DNA from: Aquimarina sp. TRL1
Lineage (GTDB): Bacteria; Bacteroidota; Bacteroidia; Flavobacteriales; Flavobacteriaceae
Assembly (NCBI RefSeq): GCF_013365535.1
Contig: NZ_CP053590.1
Span: 2,346,501 to 2,410,500 of the forward strand
Length of the DNA stretch: 64,000 bases
Direction: 5' to 3'
Notes under the pieces: model-generated
The model's input: only the letters and a program-made list of their open reading frames with translations
The model's database searches: none
What the model was told of the DNA's origin: nothing
Translations under genes and position numbers: made by a program
In this document: positions 44,152 through 53,183 of the stretch, in pieces
Numbering within the stretch: the first letter of the stretch is position 1
Layout: each line of letters opens with the position of its first letter

Positions 44152-45678
44152 ATGAAAAATAACATAAAATATATCACATTACTGGCATTAGGAATGATTG
44201 CTTGTGAGCCAGAATTTGAAAATCCTATTGATGAATCAGGGAATTATGAAAGTGGAGAAGCGAATTTTTCTAATTATGTGGCACTGGGGAACTCTTTAAC
44301 AGCAGGGTTTGCAGATGGAGCTTTGTATATTACAGGGCAGGAAAATTCGTATCCTAATATCTTGGCTCAGCAATTTAAATCTGCAGGAGGAGGTGAGTTT
44401 ACTCAGCCTTTGATGAGTGATAATGCAGGTGGAGCATTGTTGTCTGGGACTCAGATTTTGGACAATCGTTTCGTGTTAGCTTTTGGAGCTGATGGTAGTC
44501 CTAAGCCGGCGATTTATACAGGGGCAGCACCAACAACTGAGATATCAAACAACTTAGGGAATACTTTTAATAATATGGGGGTTCCGGGAGCAAAGAGCTA
44601 CCATTTAGTAGCCCCAGGTTATGGAAATGTAGCAGGGGTGCCTGCAGGGACAGCAAATCCGTATTTCGCAAGGTTCGCTTCTTCTGCTACTACAACAGTA
44701 ATAGCAGATGCAGTAGCACAAAACGCTACATTCTTTAGTCTTTGGATAGGTAATAATGATGTATTGAGTTATGCTACTTCTGGAGGAGAAGGAGAGGATC
44801 ATAATACAACAGGAAATCTGGATCCAGCTACTTATGGAAGTCAGGATATTACCAATTCTAATGTTTTTGCCGGGGTGTATAGTCAATTAGTAGATGCTAT
44901 GCTGGCAGGAGGAGCAAAAGGAGTATTGTTGAGTCTGCCTAGTGTGACATCAATTCCTTATTTTACTACTGTTCCTTATAACCCTGTTCCGATGGATGCG
45001 ACTACAGCTGCGGGAGCAAATTTAGCCTATGCGCAGTATAATGGAGGTCTTCAGCAAGCGCTTGCTGCCTTGGCAGGAACTGGTTTATTAACAGAAGAAG
45101 AAGTGGCAAGAAGAACAATTACCTTTGTAGAAGGTCAGAATGCAGTAGTAATTGAGGATGAAGATCTGACAGATTTAGGGGCGATTAACCCTGCATTTGC
45201 AGCACTTCCTAAATTGAGGCAAGCAACAGCAGAAGATTTGTTGGTGCTTCCTGCTAGCTCGATTATCGGAACCTTGGCAGATCCTAATACACCAACATCT
45301 GTTATTGGAGTTGGGGTTGCGTTAGAAGATAAGTGGGTGCTGACACCAGAAGAGCAAACAGCGATTAGTACAGCACAATCTGCCTATAATCTTACAATAA
45401 AAGGAATAGCTGATGCTAAAGGTTTGGCATTTTATGATGCAGCAGCAGACTTAGAAAAAGTGGCTACAGTAGGAATTCCTTATGACGGAGGTGTGGTAAC
45501 TTCTGAGTTTGTTAGAGGTGGAGGTTTTTCTCTGGATGGAGTACATCCAACTCCTAGAGGGCACGCTATTATAGCAAATGGAATCATGAATGCACTAAAA
45601 ACTACCTATAATGCTAACTTGCCCAAAGTAAGACCGGGAGATTATGGTACGGTAACATTGAGTAATGATGTAAACTAA
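44152..45678 (+). CDS. SGNH/GDSL-type hydrolase lipoprotein
   Basis: 508 residues with a lipobox (GMIAC, C18) followed by acidic residues (EPEFEN), a pattern like the surface-export signal of Bacteroidetes lipoproteins. SGNH blocks are YVALGNSLTAG (block I, Ser nucleophile), NNMGVPGA (block II Gly), LWIGNNDVL (block III Asn) and LDGVHPTPRGH (block V, Asp and His). At 508 residues it is long for the family, with a helical insert at about 270-420. It is likely a lipase or esterase that feeds the FadL-type porin upstream. Confidence 0.85.
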   Translation: MKNNIKYITLLALGMIACEPEFENPIDESGNYESGEANFSNYVALGNSLTAGFADGALYITGQENSYPNILAQQFKSAGGGEFTQPLMSDNAGGALLSGTQILDNRFVLAFGADGSPKPAIYTGAAPTTEISNNLGNTFNNMGVPGAKSYHLVAPGYGNVAGVPAGTANPYFARFASSATTTVIADAVAQNATFFSLWIGNNDVLSYATSGGEGEDHNTTGNLDPATYGSQDITNSNVFAGVYSQLVDAMLAGGAKGVLLSLPSVTSIPYFTTVPYNPVPMDATTAAGANLAYAQYNGGLQQALAALAGTGLLTEEEVARRTITFVEGQNAVVIEDEDLTDLGAINPAFAALPKLRQATAEDLLVLPASSIIGTLADPNTPTSVIGVGVALEDKWVLTPEEQTAISTAQSAYNLTIKGIADAKGLAFYDAAADLEKVATVGIPYDGGVVTSEFVRGGGFSLDGVHPTPRGHAIIANGIMNALKTTYNANLPKVRPGDYGTVTLSNDVN

Positions 45679-45703
45679 AGCTGAGGATAATAAATAAAAA
45701 TAT

Positions 45704-45739
45704 AAAAGACCTACTATGATTACATAGTAGGTCTTTTTT
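45704..45739 (+). terminator. Terminator after SGNH lipoprotein gene
   Basis: Perfect 15-bp stem (AAAAGACCTACTATG / CATAGTAGGTCTTTT) with a 4-base loop and a T-tail. Confidence 0.9.
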
Positions 45740-45849
45740 GTTACTTTTAATTTACATTGTACCGTTTCATTTTTGGTGTAAAGTTGAAATGGTAGCGCTG
45801 TGATTCCTGAAAATGACCCCTTATCTGGTGCAATAGGAGTAAAGGTTTT

Positions 45850-46221
45850 GTGAATAATTTTACTAAAAAAAATAGAAACGTGAATTTGATTTTAAAGATT
45901 ATGTTAAGTGCCGTTGCAGTACTTATTTTAGCGAAGGTGCTTCCTGGAGTGGCAGTAGATAATTATATAAGCTCTCTTTTGGTAGCAGCTGTTTTGGCAT
46001 TATTGAATACTTTTTTAAAACCCATATTGGTCGTGTTGACCCTTCCGGCAACAATTCTTACACTGGGGCTTTTTTTGCTGGTGATTAATGCTGCAATTAT
46101 TTTATTAGCTGATGAGTTTGTTTCGGGTTTCACCGTAGATGGGTGGTTATGGGCCTTGATTTTTAGTGTTTTATTAGCTGTATTTCAGTCAATATTACAT
46201 TCTGTTTTGAAAAAAGATTAA
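45850..46221 (+). CDS. Small four-helix membrane protein (phage holin family IV-like)
   Basis: 123 residues from the GTG at 45850; a second in-frame GTG at 45880 gives VNLILKIMLS, which may be the true start because it aligns with the usual family N-terminus. Four membrane segments are seen, with the conserved AVLALLNTFLKPILVVLTLPATILTLGLF between segments two and three. The family is annotated as phage holin IV-like (Mycobacterium-type 4TMS), but it is common on chromosomes and there is no phage context here. Function unknown. Confidence 0.8.
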   Translation: MNNFTKKNRNVNLILKIMLSAVAVLILAKVLPGVAVDNYISSLLVAAVLALLNTFLKPILVVLTLPATILTLGLFLLVINAAIILLADEFVSGFTVDGWLWALIFSVLLAVFQSILHSVLKKD

Positions 46222-46249
46222 AGATATCTGTTTTTCAGAAAGTTAAAAC

Positions 46250-46280
46250 TTTGTAGTGAGTTAAAAAAGTATTACTTTTG
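46250..46280 (+). promoter_or_regulatory. Promoter of tig
   Basis: TTTG at 46250-46253, a 19-base spacer, TACTTTTG at 46273-46280 (exact TAnnTTTG). The tig ATG is 34 bases downstream. Confidence 0.65.
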
Positions 46281-46313
46281 CAACCCGATTTTTAGTACTT
46301 AAAAGTAGAGATA

Positions 46314-47636
46314 ATGAATATTTCAAAAGAGCAATTAGACGAATTAAATGCTGTAGTAACTGTAGATATCGCAAAAAGCGATTATAGTGATAAGGTTGAG
46401 AAAATCTTAAAAGATTATCGCAAAAACGCTAATATACCAGGTTTTAGAAAAGGTCATGTACCAATGGGATTGGTGAAAAAACAGTATGGAAAAGCTGTTT
46501 TGGTAGATGAGGTAAATAAGCTGTTGCAAGAATCATTGAATAAATATCTCACAGAAGAAAAACTAGACGTGCTAGGAAACCCATTGCCCAAGGAACAAGA
46601 GAATTTTGATTGGGATGCCGAAGACTACTCTTTTGAATTTGAATTAGGATTAGCTCCTAAATTTGATGTGAAATTCAATGGTAAAAAAGCCATTACACAC
46701 TATAAGATTGTTGCTTCTGATGAAATGATCGATAATCAGGTAACAACGATTCAAAAACAATATGGGAAGTTAACCTCTAAAGAAGAAGCAGACAAGAATT
46801 CTTTAGTAAGAGGAACTTTTGTGAATGAAGAAAAAGAAATTAATAAAGAAACGACTGTTTCTTTAGATAAGATAAAAGGAAAGAGAAACCTAGATAAATT
46901 TGTGGGGTCTAAAGTTGGAGATGTATTGTCATTGAAAACAAAAGGATTATTTACAGATGAGCATGATTTGATAAGTGCTTTAGGAGTTTCTCATGACGAA
47001 GGACATGGATTAGAAACTGAAGTAACTTTTACGATTTCTGAAATCAATGAACAAGAATTAGCAGATTTGGATCAGGAGTTGTTTGATAAAGTTTACGGAG
47101 AAGGGAATGTAAAGACAGTTACTGAGTTAAAAGATAAAATCAAAGAAGACGCAGAGCGTCAGTTTGAGCAACAATCAGATAGCCGTTTGTTAAATGACAT
47201 TACTGAGAGTGTTTTAGAGAATACTAAATTCGACTTGCCGGTAACATTTTTGCAAAAGTGGATTCGAGTAACAGGAGAGAAACCTTTGACGGAAGATGAG
47301 GCAAAAGATGAATATGAAAAGAGTGAAAAAGGATTGCGTTATCAGTTAATAGAAGGAAAAGTAATCAATGATAATAACCTACAGGTAACCTTTGAAGAGT
47401 TAAAAGGTTTTGCAAAAGATCTTATCAAAGGACAGATGGCACAATTTGGTCAGACAAATCCTGAAGATAAAGAGTTAGACGATATTGCAGCCAGAATTTT
47501 ATCAAATCAGGATGAGGTAAAAAGAATCTCTGATCAGTTAATGAGTCAAAAATTATTAACCTTTTATAAGGAGAATGTAAAACTAAAGACGAAAGAAATT
47601 AGTTTTGATGACTATGTAAAAGAGGTGTATAAGTAA
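46314..47636 (+). CDS. tig: Trigger factor
   Basis: 440 residues. The ribosome-binding signature is ANIPGFRKGHVPMGLVKKQYG (residues about 44-64). The N-terminal domain ends near residue 115. The middle segment (about 155-245) is diverged from the canonical FKBP PPIase domain, and the C-terminal chaperone arms follow. The protein binds nascent chains at the ribosome exit. It has its own promoter upstream and a terminator after it, and is the first of the tig-clpP-clpX block. Confidence 0.93.
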   Translation: MNISKEQLDELNAVVTVDIAKSDYSDKVEKILKDYRKNANIPGFRKGHVPMGLVKKQYGKAVLVDEVNKLLQESLNKYLTEEKLDVLGNPLPKEQENFDWDAEDYSFEFELGLAPKFDVKFNGKKAITHYKIVASDEMIDNQVTTIQKQYGKLTSKEEADKNSLVRGTFVNEEKEINKETTVSLDKIKGKRNLDKFVGSKVGDVLSLKTKGLFTDEHDLISALGVSHDEGHGLETEVTFTISEINEQELADLDQELFDKVYGEGNVKTVTELKDKIKEDAERQFEQQSDSRLLNDITESVLENTKFDLPVTFLQKWIRVTGEKPLTEDEAKDEYEKSEKGLRYQLIEGKVINDNNLQVTFEELKGFAKDLIKGQMAQFGQTNPEDKELDDIAARILSNQDEVKRISDQLMSQKLLTFYKENVKLKTKEISFDDYVKEVYK

Positions 47637-47675
47637 AAAAACTGCTTATAAATAAAGGAATTTATACTTATATTT

Positions 47676-47710
47676 AAGGCGTTGAACTATCAAAAGTTGA
47701 CGCCTTTTTT
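47676..47710 (+). terminator. Terminator after tig
   Basis: AAGGCGT pairs with ACGCCTT across a 20-base loop that contains partly complementary GTTGAACT and AGTTGA segments, followed by a T-run. Confidence 0.7.
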
Positions 47711-47739
47711 ATTTAAATAAAAAATTCAAAAAAAAATAT

Positions 47740-48414
47740 ATGGATTACGGTAAAGAATTCGAAAAATTTGCTACTAAACATCAGGGAATTAATAGCAACT
47801 ATTATAATCAGATTATAAGTAGTATGTATCCTATGGGGATGACACCAAATATTATTGAAGAACGTCAGATGAATGTGGCGATTTTTGATGTGTTTTCTCG
47901 TTTGATGATGGATCGCATTATCTTTTTAGGAACAGGTATTAATGATCAGGTGGCGAATATAATTCAGGCACAATTATTATTCTTGGAGAGTGTGGATTCT
48001 GCCAAGGATATCCAGATATACATTAACTCTCCGGGAGGAAGTGTATATGCAGGATTAGGAATCTATGATACAATGCAGTTTATTAAGCCAGATGTAGCGA
48101 CTATCTGTACAGGTATGGCAGCTTCTATGGGAGCGGTATTATTATGTGCAGGAGAGAAAGGAAAAAGATCTGGATTGCCACATAGTAGAGTGATGATACA
48201 TCAGCCATTAGGAGGAGCACAAGGTCAGGCTAGTGATATTGAAATTACAGCAAGAGAAATCTTGATCCTAAAAGATGAGTTATATAATATTATTGCTAAA
48301 CATTCCGGGCAGCCATTCGATAAGGTGTATGAAGATAGTGATAGAGATTATTGGATGAAGGCAGATAAAGCACTGGAATATGGAATGATCGATGAAATTT
48401 TAACAAGAGAATGA
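47740..48414 (+). CDS. clpP: ATP-dependent Clp protease proteolytic subunit
   Basis: 224 residues. The catalytic residues are Ser in [11 protein letters not shown] (S129), His in RVMIHQP (H154) and Asp in the DSDRDYW segment. The N-terminus ([18 protein letters not shown]) is longer than in E. coli ClpP but usual for Bacteroidetes. It forms the tetradecameric chamber that works with ClpX. The intergenic stretch to clpX has a strong hairpin. Confidence 0.96.
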   Translation: MDYGKEFEKFATKHQGINSNYYNQIISSMYPMGMTPNIIEERQMNVAIFDVFSRLMMDRIIFLGTGINDQVANIIQAQLLFLESVDSAKDIQIYINSPGGSVYAGLGIYDTMQFIKPDVATICTGMAASMGAVLLCAGEKGKRSGLPHSRVMIHQPLGGAQGQASDIEITAREILILKDELYNIIAKHSGQPFDKVYEDSDRDYWMKADKALEYGMIDEILTRE

Positions 48415-48422
48415 TTTTAACA

Positions 48423-48466
48423 CTTCAGATGTATGATTGTTATAAAAGTACAGCATACATCTGAAG
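48423..48466 (+). terminator. Perfect 13-bp hairpin between clpP and clpX
   Basis: Arms CTTCAGATGTATG and CATACATCTGAAG enclose an 18-base loop and are followed by CAGTTTTTT. It could be a terminator, attenuator or mRNA processing site that sets the clpP:clpX ratio. Confidence 0.7.
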
Positions 48467-48495
48467 CAGTTTTTTAGAAATAGAAAATACAAATT

Positions 48496-49728
48496 ATGGC
48501 GAAAGAAGACTTAGAGTGCTCTTTTTGTGGAAGAAAGAAACCTGAAACCAATTTGTTAATAGCAGGATTGGATGCGCACATCTGTGATAGATGTATTGTT
48601 CAGGCTCATGGGATTGTACTGGAGGAGACAAAAGAAGAAGATAATGGAGAGTTGAGTAATGAGTTGATGCTACGGAAACCCATGGCAATTAAAAAGTTTT
48701 TGGACGAGTACGTAATAGGTCAGGGCTTTACAAAGAAAATAATGTCTGTAGCAGTATATAATCATTACAAACGATTATTGCAGCCACAAACTGAAGATGA
48801 TATTGAAATTCAGAAAAGTAATATCATTATGGTTGGGCAGACAGGAACAGGAAAGACTCTGATAGCAAAAACAATTGCTAAAATGCTTAATGTTCCTTTG
48901 GCGATCGTTGATGCTACTGTTTTGACAGAAGCGGGATATGTAGGAGAAGATGTAGAGAGTATTCTTACCAGACTTTTACAGGCAGCAGATTATAATCTGG
49001 AGAAAGCACAAAAAGGAATCGTTTTTATTGATGAGATTGATAAGATTGCCAGAAAAAGTGATAATCCAAGTATCACCAGAGATGTATCAGGAGAAGGTGT
49101 GCAGCAAGCGTTATTGAAACTGTTAGAAGGGACAATCGTCAATGTTCCGCCAAAAGGAGGAAGAAAACATCCGGATCAAAAATTCATTGAGGTAAATACA
49201 GAGAATATTCTGTTTATTGCTGGAGGTGCTTTTGATGGGATTGAAAAAATTATTCAGAAACGATTAAATATGCAGGCTATGGGATTCAGCGCTTCTAAAA
49301 GTGAAGATACCATAGAAAAAGATAATTTATTGCAGTATATCATTCCAAAAGATTTAAAAGATTTTGGACTGATTCCTGAAATCATCGGACGTCTTCCTGT
49401 ACTATCATACATGAACCCGTTAGATGCAAAGACGCTGAGGGCTATTCTGACCGAGCCTAAAAATGCAATCATCAAGCAATATAAGAAGCTTTTTGAAATG
49501 GATGATATTGCGTTTTCTATTACTGATAAAGCGTTGGATTATATTGTAGAGAAAGCCATAGAGTATAAATTGGGAGCCAGAGGACTTCGATCTTTATGTG
49601 AAGCAATCCTTACAGATGCGATGTATGAGTTACCAGAAAGCGAAGAAAAAGAATTCGAGGTGACGGAAGAGTACGCAGCTCAAAAACTCAATAAGTCAAC
49701 TATTAATAAATTAAAAGCAGTGTCTTAG
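48496..49728 (+). CDS. clpX: ATP-dependent Clp protease ATP-binding subunit ClpX
   Basis: 410 residues. The N-terminal zinc-binding domain has C8, C11, C30 and C33 ([10 protein letters not shown] and HICDRCI). The AAA+ domain has Walker [14 protein letters not shown], Walker [12 protein letters not shown], and sensor regions. The IGF loop is present as [18 protein letters not shown] sequence. It unfolds substrates and delivers them to ClpP. It ends at a strong terminator. Confidence 0.96.
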   Translation: MAKEDLECSFCGRKKPETNLLIAGLDAHICDRCIVQAHGIVLEETKEEDNGELSNELMLRKPMAIKKFLDEYVIGQGFTKKIMSVAVYNHYKRLLQPQTEDDIEIQKSNIIMVGQTGTGKTLIAKTIAKMLNVPLAIVDATVLTEAGYVGEDVESILTRLLQAADYNLEKAQKGIVFIDEIDKIARKSDNPSITRDVSGEGVQQALLKLLEGTIVNVPPKGGRKHPDQKFIEVNTENILFIAGGAFDGIEKIIQKRLNMQAMGFSASKSEDTIEKDNLLQYIIPKDLKDFGLIPEIIGRLPVLSYMNPLDAKTLRAILTEPKNAIIKQYKKLFEMDDIAFSITDKALDYIVEKAIEYKLGARGLRSLCEAILTDAMYELPESEEKEFEVTEEYAAQKLNKSTINKLKAVS

Positions 49729-50053
49729 AGCCTGTTTAAGTATTAGTAGCTAGCTTATAATAAAAACATAAAAAAGCTCTTATTGCTAATTAGTAATAAG
49801 AGCTTTTTTTATTTGAGCAAAAAAAGGTTTTTTTAGGGTATCTCGAGAATATATTTATATTCAAGTAGTACTATTTGCTTATAAACTAGGTTTTGCTGTA
49901 TGATTGTGTGTTTTGTCAGTGTGTGATAAGAAAGCTTACAATAAAACTAAATAAGCTCCTAAATAAGATGTGTTTGTGTAAGAAATGAAGTTATGGATAA
50001 GAATAGATAGTGAAATAACCAAATAACTTCTCTATTAGTAATTGTGCAGTTAG
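49729..50053. other. 325-base region between convergent genes clpX and 50054-50407
   Basis: Contains the clpX terminator at its left end. The rest is AT-rich with no frame, repeat or RNA that I can recognise. Confidence 0.6.
49771..49810 (+). terminator. Terminator after clpX
   Basis: Stem AAAAAGCTCTTATT / AATAAGAGCTTTTT with a 10-base loop and a T-tail. Confidence 0.9.
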
Positions 50054-50407
50054 TTAGTAGTCCGTCTGAGTTGGCTGATCTTCTTCAGAATATAATATTA
50101 AGCTTTTTGCTTTAGAAATGATCTCTTCTGTGCTTTTGATAGCTACACCTTTACTGTTTCTTAATTCGATATCGAAACCATTTTTATCAATTAGTGCTTC
50201 ATAAAAAGCAACTCTAGAAGTCTCGCTATAGCATATATTTTCATCTTCAGATACATCAAAAGCCTTTGCTTTAGTGTTAGAGGTTGACTTGCTCTGTTTA
50301 GAAATAGTGTTCGTGGTGTTTTGAAATTTAGCAGATGTATTCGCCTGTTGCCCGAAAGTGATGATGGTGAAGAATGTGAAAATTAAGTTAAGAAATAAGT
50401 TTTTCAT
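50054..50407 (-). CDS. Small secreted protein of unknown function
   Basis: 117 residues with a signal peptide (through TFGQ). The mature protein starts with a Thr/Ser/Asn/Lys-rich stretch (about 21-48), followed by a short folded-looking part (ENICYSETSRVAFYEALIDKNG, DIELRNSKGVAIKS). I do not recognise the family. It has a good promoter of its own. Confidence 0.7.
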   Translation of the reverse strand: MKNLFLNLIFTFFTIITFGQQANTSAKFQNTTNTISKQSKSTSNTKAKAFDVSEDENICYSETSRVAFYEALIDKNGFDIELRNSKGVAIKSTEEIISKAKSLILYSEEDQPTQTDY

Positions 50408-50446
50408 AATGTTGGGGCTTGGGTTAATCTTTTAACTATCTGGAAA

Positions 50447-50474
50447 CAAATTTAATATGAAAAAATAGAATCAA
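50447..50474 (-). promoter_or_regulatory. Promoter of the small secreted protein gene
   Basis: Minus strand: TTG at 50474-50472, a 17-base spacer, TAAATTTG at 50454-50447. The ATG lies about 40 bases further on. Confidence 0.55.
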
Positions 50475-50567
50475 GAACCTTTTTTTTAATTTTTAGACTA
50501 ATAGATGCGTTTGTTCGATGAACAACACAAAATGTGCTTAAAAACTATAAATTTAACACCTATTTAA

Positions 50568-50582
50568 TACGGTTAAACCGTA
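50568..50582. repeat. 15-bp palindrome upstream of the small secreted protein
   Basis: TACGGTT-A-AACCGTA, with 7-bp arms and one central base, between two minus-strand genes. It may be an operator, or part of the 3' end of the GH3 transcript. No partner is evident. Confidence 0.3.
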
Positions 50583-50661
50583 AAATAAAGGCAAAATATG
50601 CAATATTTTTACGTTAAAAACGTCAATTTCAGCTTTTTGTGTATGGTTGATTCAGAGGTTG

Positions 50662-52182
50662 TTACTGCCTTGTATTGAGTTCTAAGAGCTCTTCTATATA
50701 CGTTCGTTTATTCGATAGACGAGGTATTTTATGCTGCCCCCCTAACTTGTCCTTTTTTTGAAGCCAATCGTGGAATAAGTTTTTCCTGGCAGTACGGATT
50801 TGAAGTATATTTAAGGTAGTGTTATTGTATCTTTTGGCTTCGTAGTCACTATTTACCTGTTGTAAATTCTGATCCAGAATCGCTGCAAATTCAGAAATAT
50901 CTTTAGGAGGTGTCTTGAATTCTATAATCCATTCATGGGCTCCTTTTTCCTTACCTTTCATAAAAATCGGAGCGACGGTGTAGTCAACTACTTCACTCGC
51001 TGTAACTTTAGAAGTTAAACTCAAGGCCTTTTCTGTGTTTTCGATAATTAATTCCTCTCCAAACACATTAATGTGGTGTTTGGTACGACCAGATATTTTG
51101 ATGCGATACGGAGTGATTGAAGTAAAGCGTACTGTATCTCCAATTTGGTATCTCCATAGCCCAGCGTTGGTTGTGATTACAATAGCATAGTTCTTGCCAA
51201 TTTCAACCTCGCTAAGTGGAATTATTATTTGTTGATCAGTTCCGTAGGTATCCATAGGAATAAACTCGTAGAAGATACCGTAATCAAGCATGAGTAATAA
51301 CTCTGAAGAGTAATTTCTGTCCTGTATTGCAAAAAAGCCTTCAGAGGCATTATAGATTTCATAGTATTTAAAAGAATCCCGGGGAAGAATTTTTTGATAT
51401 TGATCCCTGTATGGATCAAAGCTGACACCTCCATGGAAATATACCTCGAGATTCTTCCAGATTTCTAATAGGTTTTCCTGTTGTTGGGTCTCCAGTACTT
51501 TGTTTAGTAAGACGAGCATCCAGGAAGGAACTCCTGCAAGACTAGTTACATTCTCCTGGATAGTTTCCTGTACAATGGCTTCCATTTTGATTTTCCAGTC
51601 ATTCATCAGAGAAACTTCATTACTGGGCGTAGAGCTAAATTCAGCCCACAAGGGCATATTGTCAATAATGATGGCAGATAAGTCACCATAAGAAGTGCCA
51701 TTTTGTTTGTTTAGTTTTTTGCTTCCTCCCAATCGAAGACTCTTTCCTGTAAAAAGCATAGAGTTTTCATTATTGTTCAGATACATACAGAGTAAATCTT
51801 TTCCGGCAGCGTAATGACAATCTTCCAGAGATTCCTGACTTACAGGAATAAATTTACTCTTGGCACTGGTAGTTCCACTGGATTTAGCGAACCACTTAAT
51901 AGGTCGTGGCCAAAATATATTGTGCTCTCCTGATCGGGATCTTTCAATAAGAGGTTCATATTCCTCATAAGTTTTTATAGGAACCCGTTCTTTAAAAGTT
52001 TCATAACTGGTAATCGAAGCAAAATCATATGCCTTTCCTACCTCGGTGTTTTTTGCAACTTCCAGTAAATTGTGTAATAACTCGTGTTGTACTTCATTGG
52101 GATACTTTAAGAAAAGCTCCATTTGGTGAAAACGCTTTTTAAGAAACCAGCTGGCAATAGAGTTAACTAGAGGTATTGGCAT
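50662..52182 (-). CDS. GH3-family adenylating acyl-amido synthetase-like protein
   Basis: 506 residues, consistent with full-length GH3 proteins. ANL-superfamily motifs are KSSGTTSAKSKFIPVS (ATP-binding loop, about 105-120), YNASEGFFAIQ, and GLWRYQIGDTVRF with the adenylation Asp, then KISGRTKHHINVFGEEL. Plant GH3 enzymes join amino acids to auxin or jasmonate through an acyl-adenylate. The substrates of bacterial homologues are mostly unknown. It is a single gene on the minus strand, divergent from a DUF2797 gene. Confidence 0.9.
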   Translation of the reverse strand: MPIPLVNSIASWFLKKRFHQMELFLKYPNEVQHELLHNLLEVAKNTEVGKAYDFASITSYETFKERVPIKTYEEYEPLIERSRSGEHNIFWPRPIKWFAKSSGTTSAKSKFIPVSQESLEDCHYAAGKDLLCMYLNNNENSMLFTGKSLRLGGSKKLNKQNGTSYGDLSAIIIDNMPLWAEFSSTPSNEVSLMNDWKIKMEAIVQETIQENVTSLAGVPSWMLVLLNKVLETQQQENLLEIWKNLEVYFHGGVSFDPYRDQYQKILPRDSFKYYEIYNASEGFFAIQDRNYSSELLLMLDYGIFYEFIPMDTYGTDQQIIIPLSEVEIGKNYAIVITTNAGLWRYQIGDTVRFTSITPYRIKISGRTKHHINVFGEELIIENTEKALSLTSKVTASEVVDYTVAPIFMKGKEKGAHEWIIEFKTPPKDISEFAAILDQNLQQVNSDYEAKRYNNTTLNILQIRTARKNLFHDWLQKKDKLGGQHKIPRLSNKRTYIEELLELNTRQ

Positions 52183-52310
52183 TTTTTGATGTATATTTAG
52201 GCTGAATTTTTACCCTGGAGATACAAACTGTTCAAGTATCTCAATAAGGAACTAAAATAATAAAAATAATAACATTCCATTACGGGATTAGTGATATAAC
52301 ATGACTTTTT

Positions 52311-53105
52311 ATGCAATATAAAGGAGTACTTACTAAAATGCAGACAGAGATTGCAGACCCCATTCAGTATTACCTGGTTTTTGAATCAGATTTTATCCAT
52401 ATGAATCAATTGTTAGATAAAACATTGACTATTTCGTTAGAAGGATACCAATGTCTGGCATGTGGCTTGGAAAAGAAGATTTTCAGACAGGGATTTTGCT
52501 ATGATGATTTTTATAAACAACCTCAGGTAGGAGATTGGGTTATGCGTCCCGAATTAAGTAAAGCACATTTGGGGATAGAAGATCGTGATCTGGAGTATGA
52601 AAAAAAAGTACAACTACAACCTCATATTGTATACCTGGCAAATTCTAGTAATGTAAAGGTAGGAGTAACCAGAAAATCTCAGGTTCCCACCCGATGGATA
52701 GATCAGGGAGCTCATGAGGCAATAGAAATAGTAGAGGTTCCTAATCGATACCTGGCAGGAATTACAGAAGTTGCCCTCAAAGAACATGTGGCCGATAAGA
52801 CTAATTGGAGAAAAATGCTGAAAAATGATATTGAGGATGAAAAACTTATTGATTACAGAGAGCGCTTAAAGCCATTTATACCTGAAGAAGCAAAGGAATA
52901 TTTTATAGAGACCAATACAGAGACAGCATTGCACTTTCCTGTATTGCAATATCCGACGAAAGTAAAAAGTCTTAACCTTGAGAAAACTCCGCACTATACT
53001 GGAGTGCTAAAAGGGATTAAAGGACAGTACCTTATCTTCGAAGATGATACAGTGTTTAATATCAGGAATAATGAAGGAACTGTTGTCGCTTTATCAATTC
53101 AGTAA
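52311..53105 (+). CDS. DUF2797 protein with zinc-ribbon-like N-terminus
   Basis: 264 residues. The N-terminal half has a Cys cluster in YQCLACGLEKKIFRQGFCY that could bind zinc. The conserved core is HIVYLANSSNVKVGVTRKSQ followed by PTRWIDQGAHEAI, the DUF2797 signature, which resembles the GIY-YIG nuclease-like fold. Activity is not established for the family. It terminates at a bidirectional hairpin shared with the convergent protease gene. Confidence 0.85.
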   Translation: MQYKGVLTKMQTEIADPIQYYLVFESDFIHMNQLLDKTLTISLEGYQCLACGLEKKIFRQGFCYDDFYKQPQVGDWVMRPELSKAHLGIEDRDLEYEKKVQLQPHIVYLANSSNVKVGVTRKSQVPTRWIDQGAHEAIEIVEVPNRYLAGITEVALKEHVADKTNWRKMLKNDIEDEKLIDYRERLKPFIPEEAKEYFIETNTETALHFPVLQYPTKVKSLNLEKTPHYTGVLKGIKGQYLIFEDDTVFNIRNNEGTVVALSIQ

Positions 53106-53135
53106 TTGAATTAAATGTTTATCTTACAGAAATAG

Positions 53136-53167
53136 AAAAAGCTGCTCAAGAAGAGCAGCTTTTTTTA
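53136..53167. terminator. Bidirectional terminator between DUF2797 and protease genes
   Basis: Stem AAAAAGCTGCTC / GAGCAGCTTTTT with a 5-base loop between convergent genes. Confidence 0.9.
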
Positions 53168-53183
53168 TTTATAAGTGCTTTTT

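Noticed and set aside
45850..46221. Prophage remnant suggested by a holin-like protein
   Set aside because: No other phage gene is nearby, and this small membrane family is common on bacterial chromosomes.
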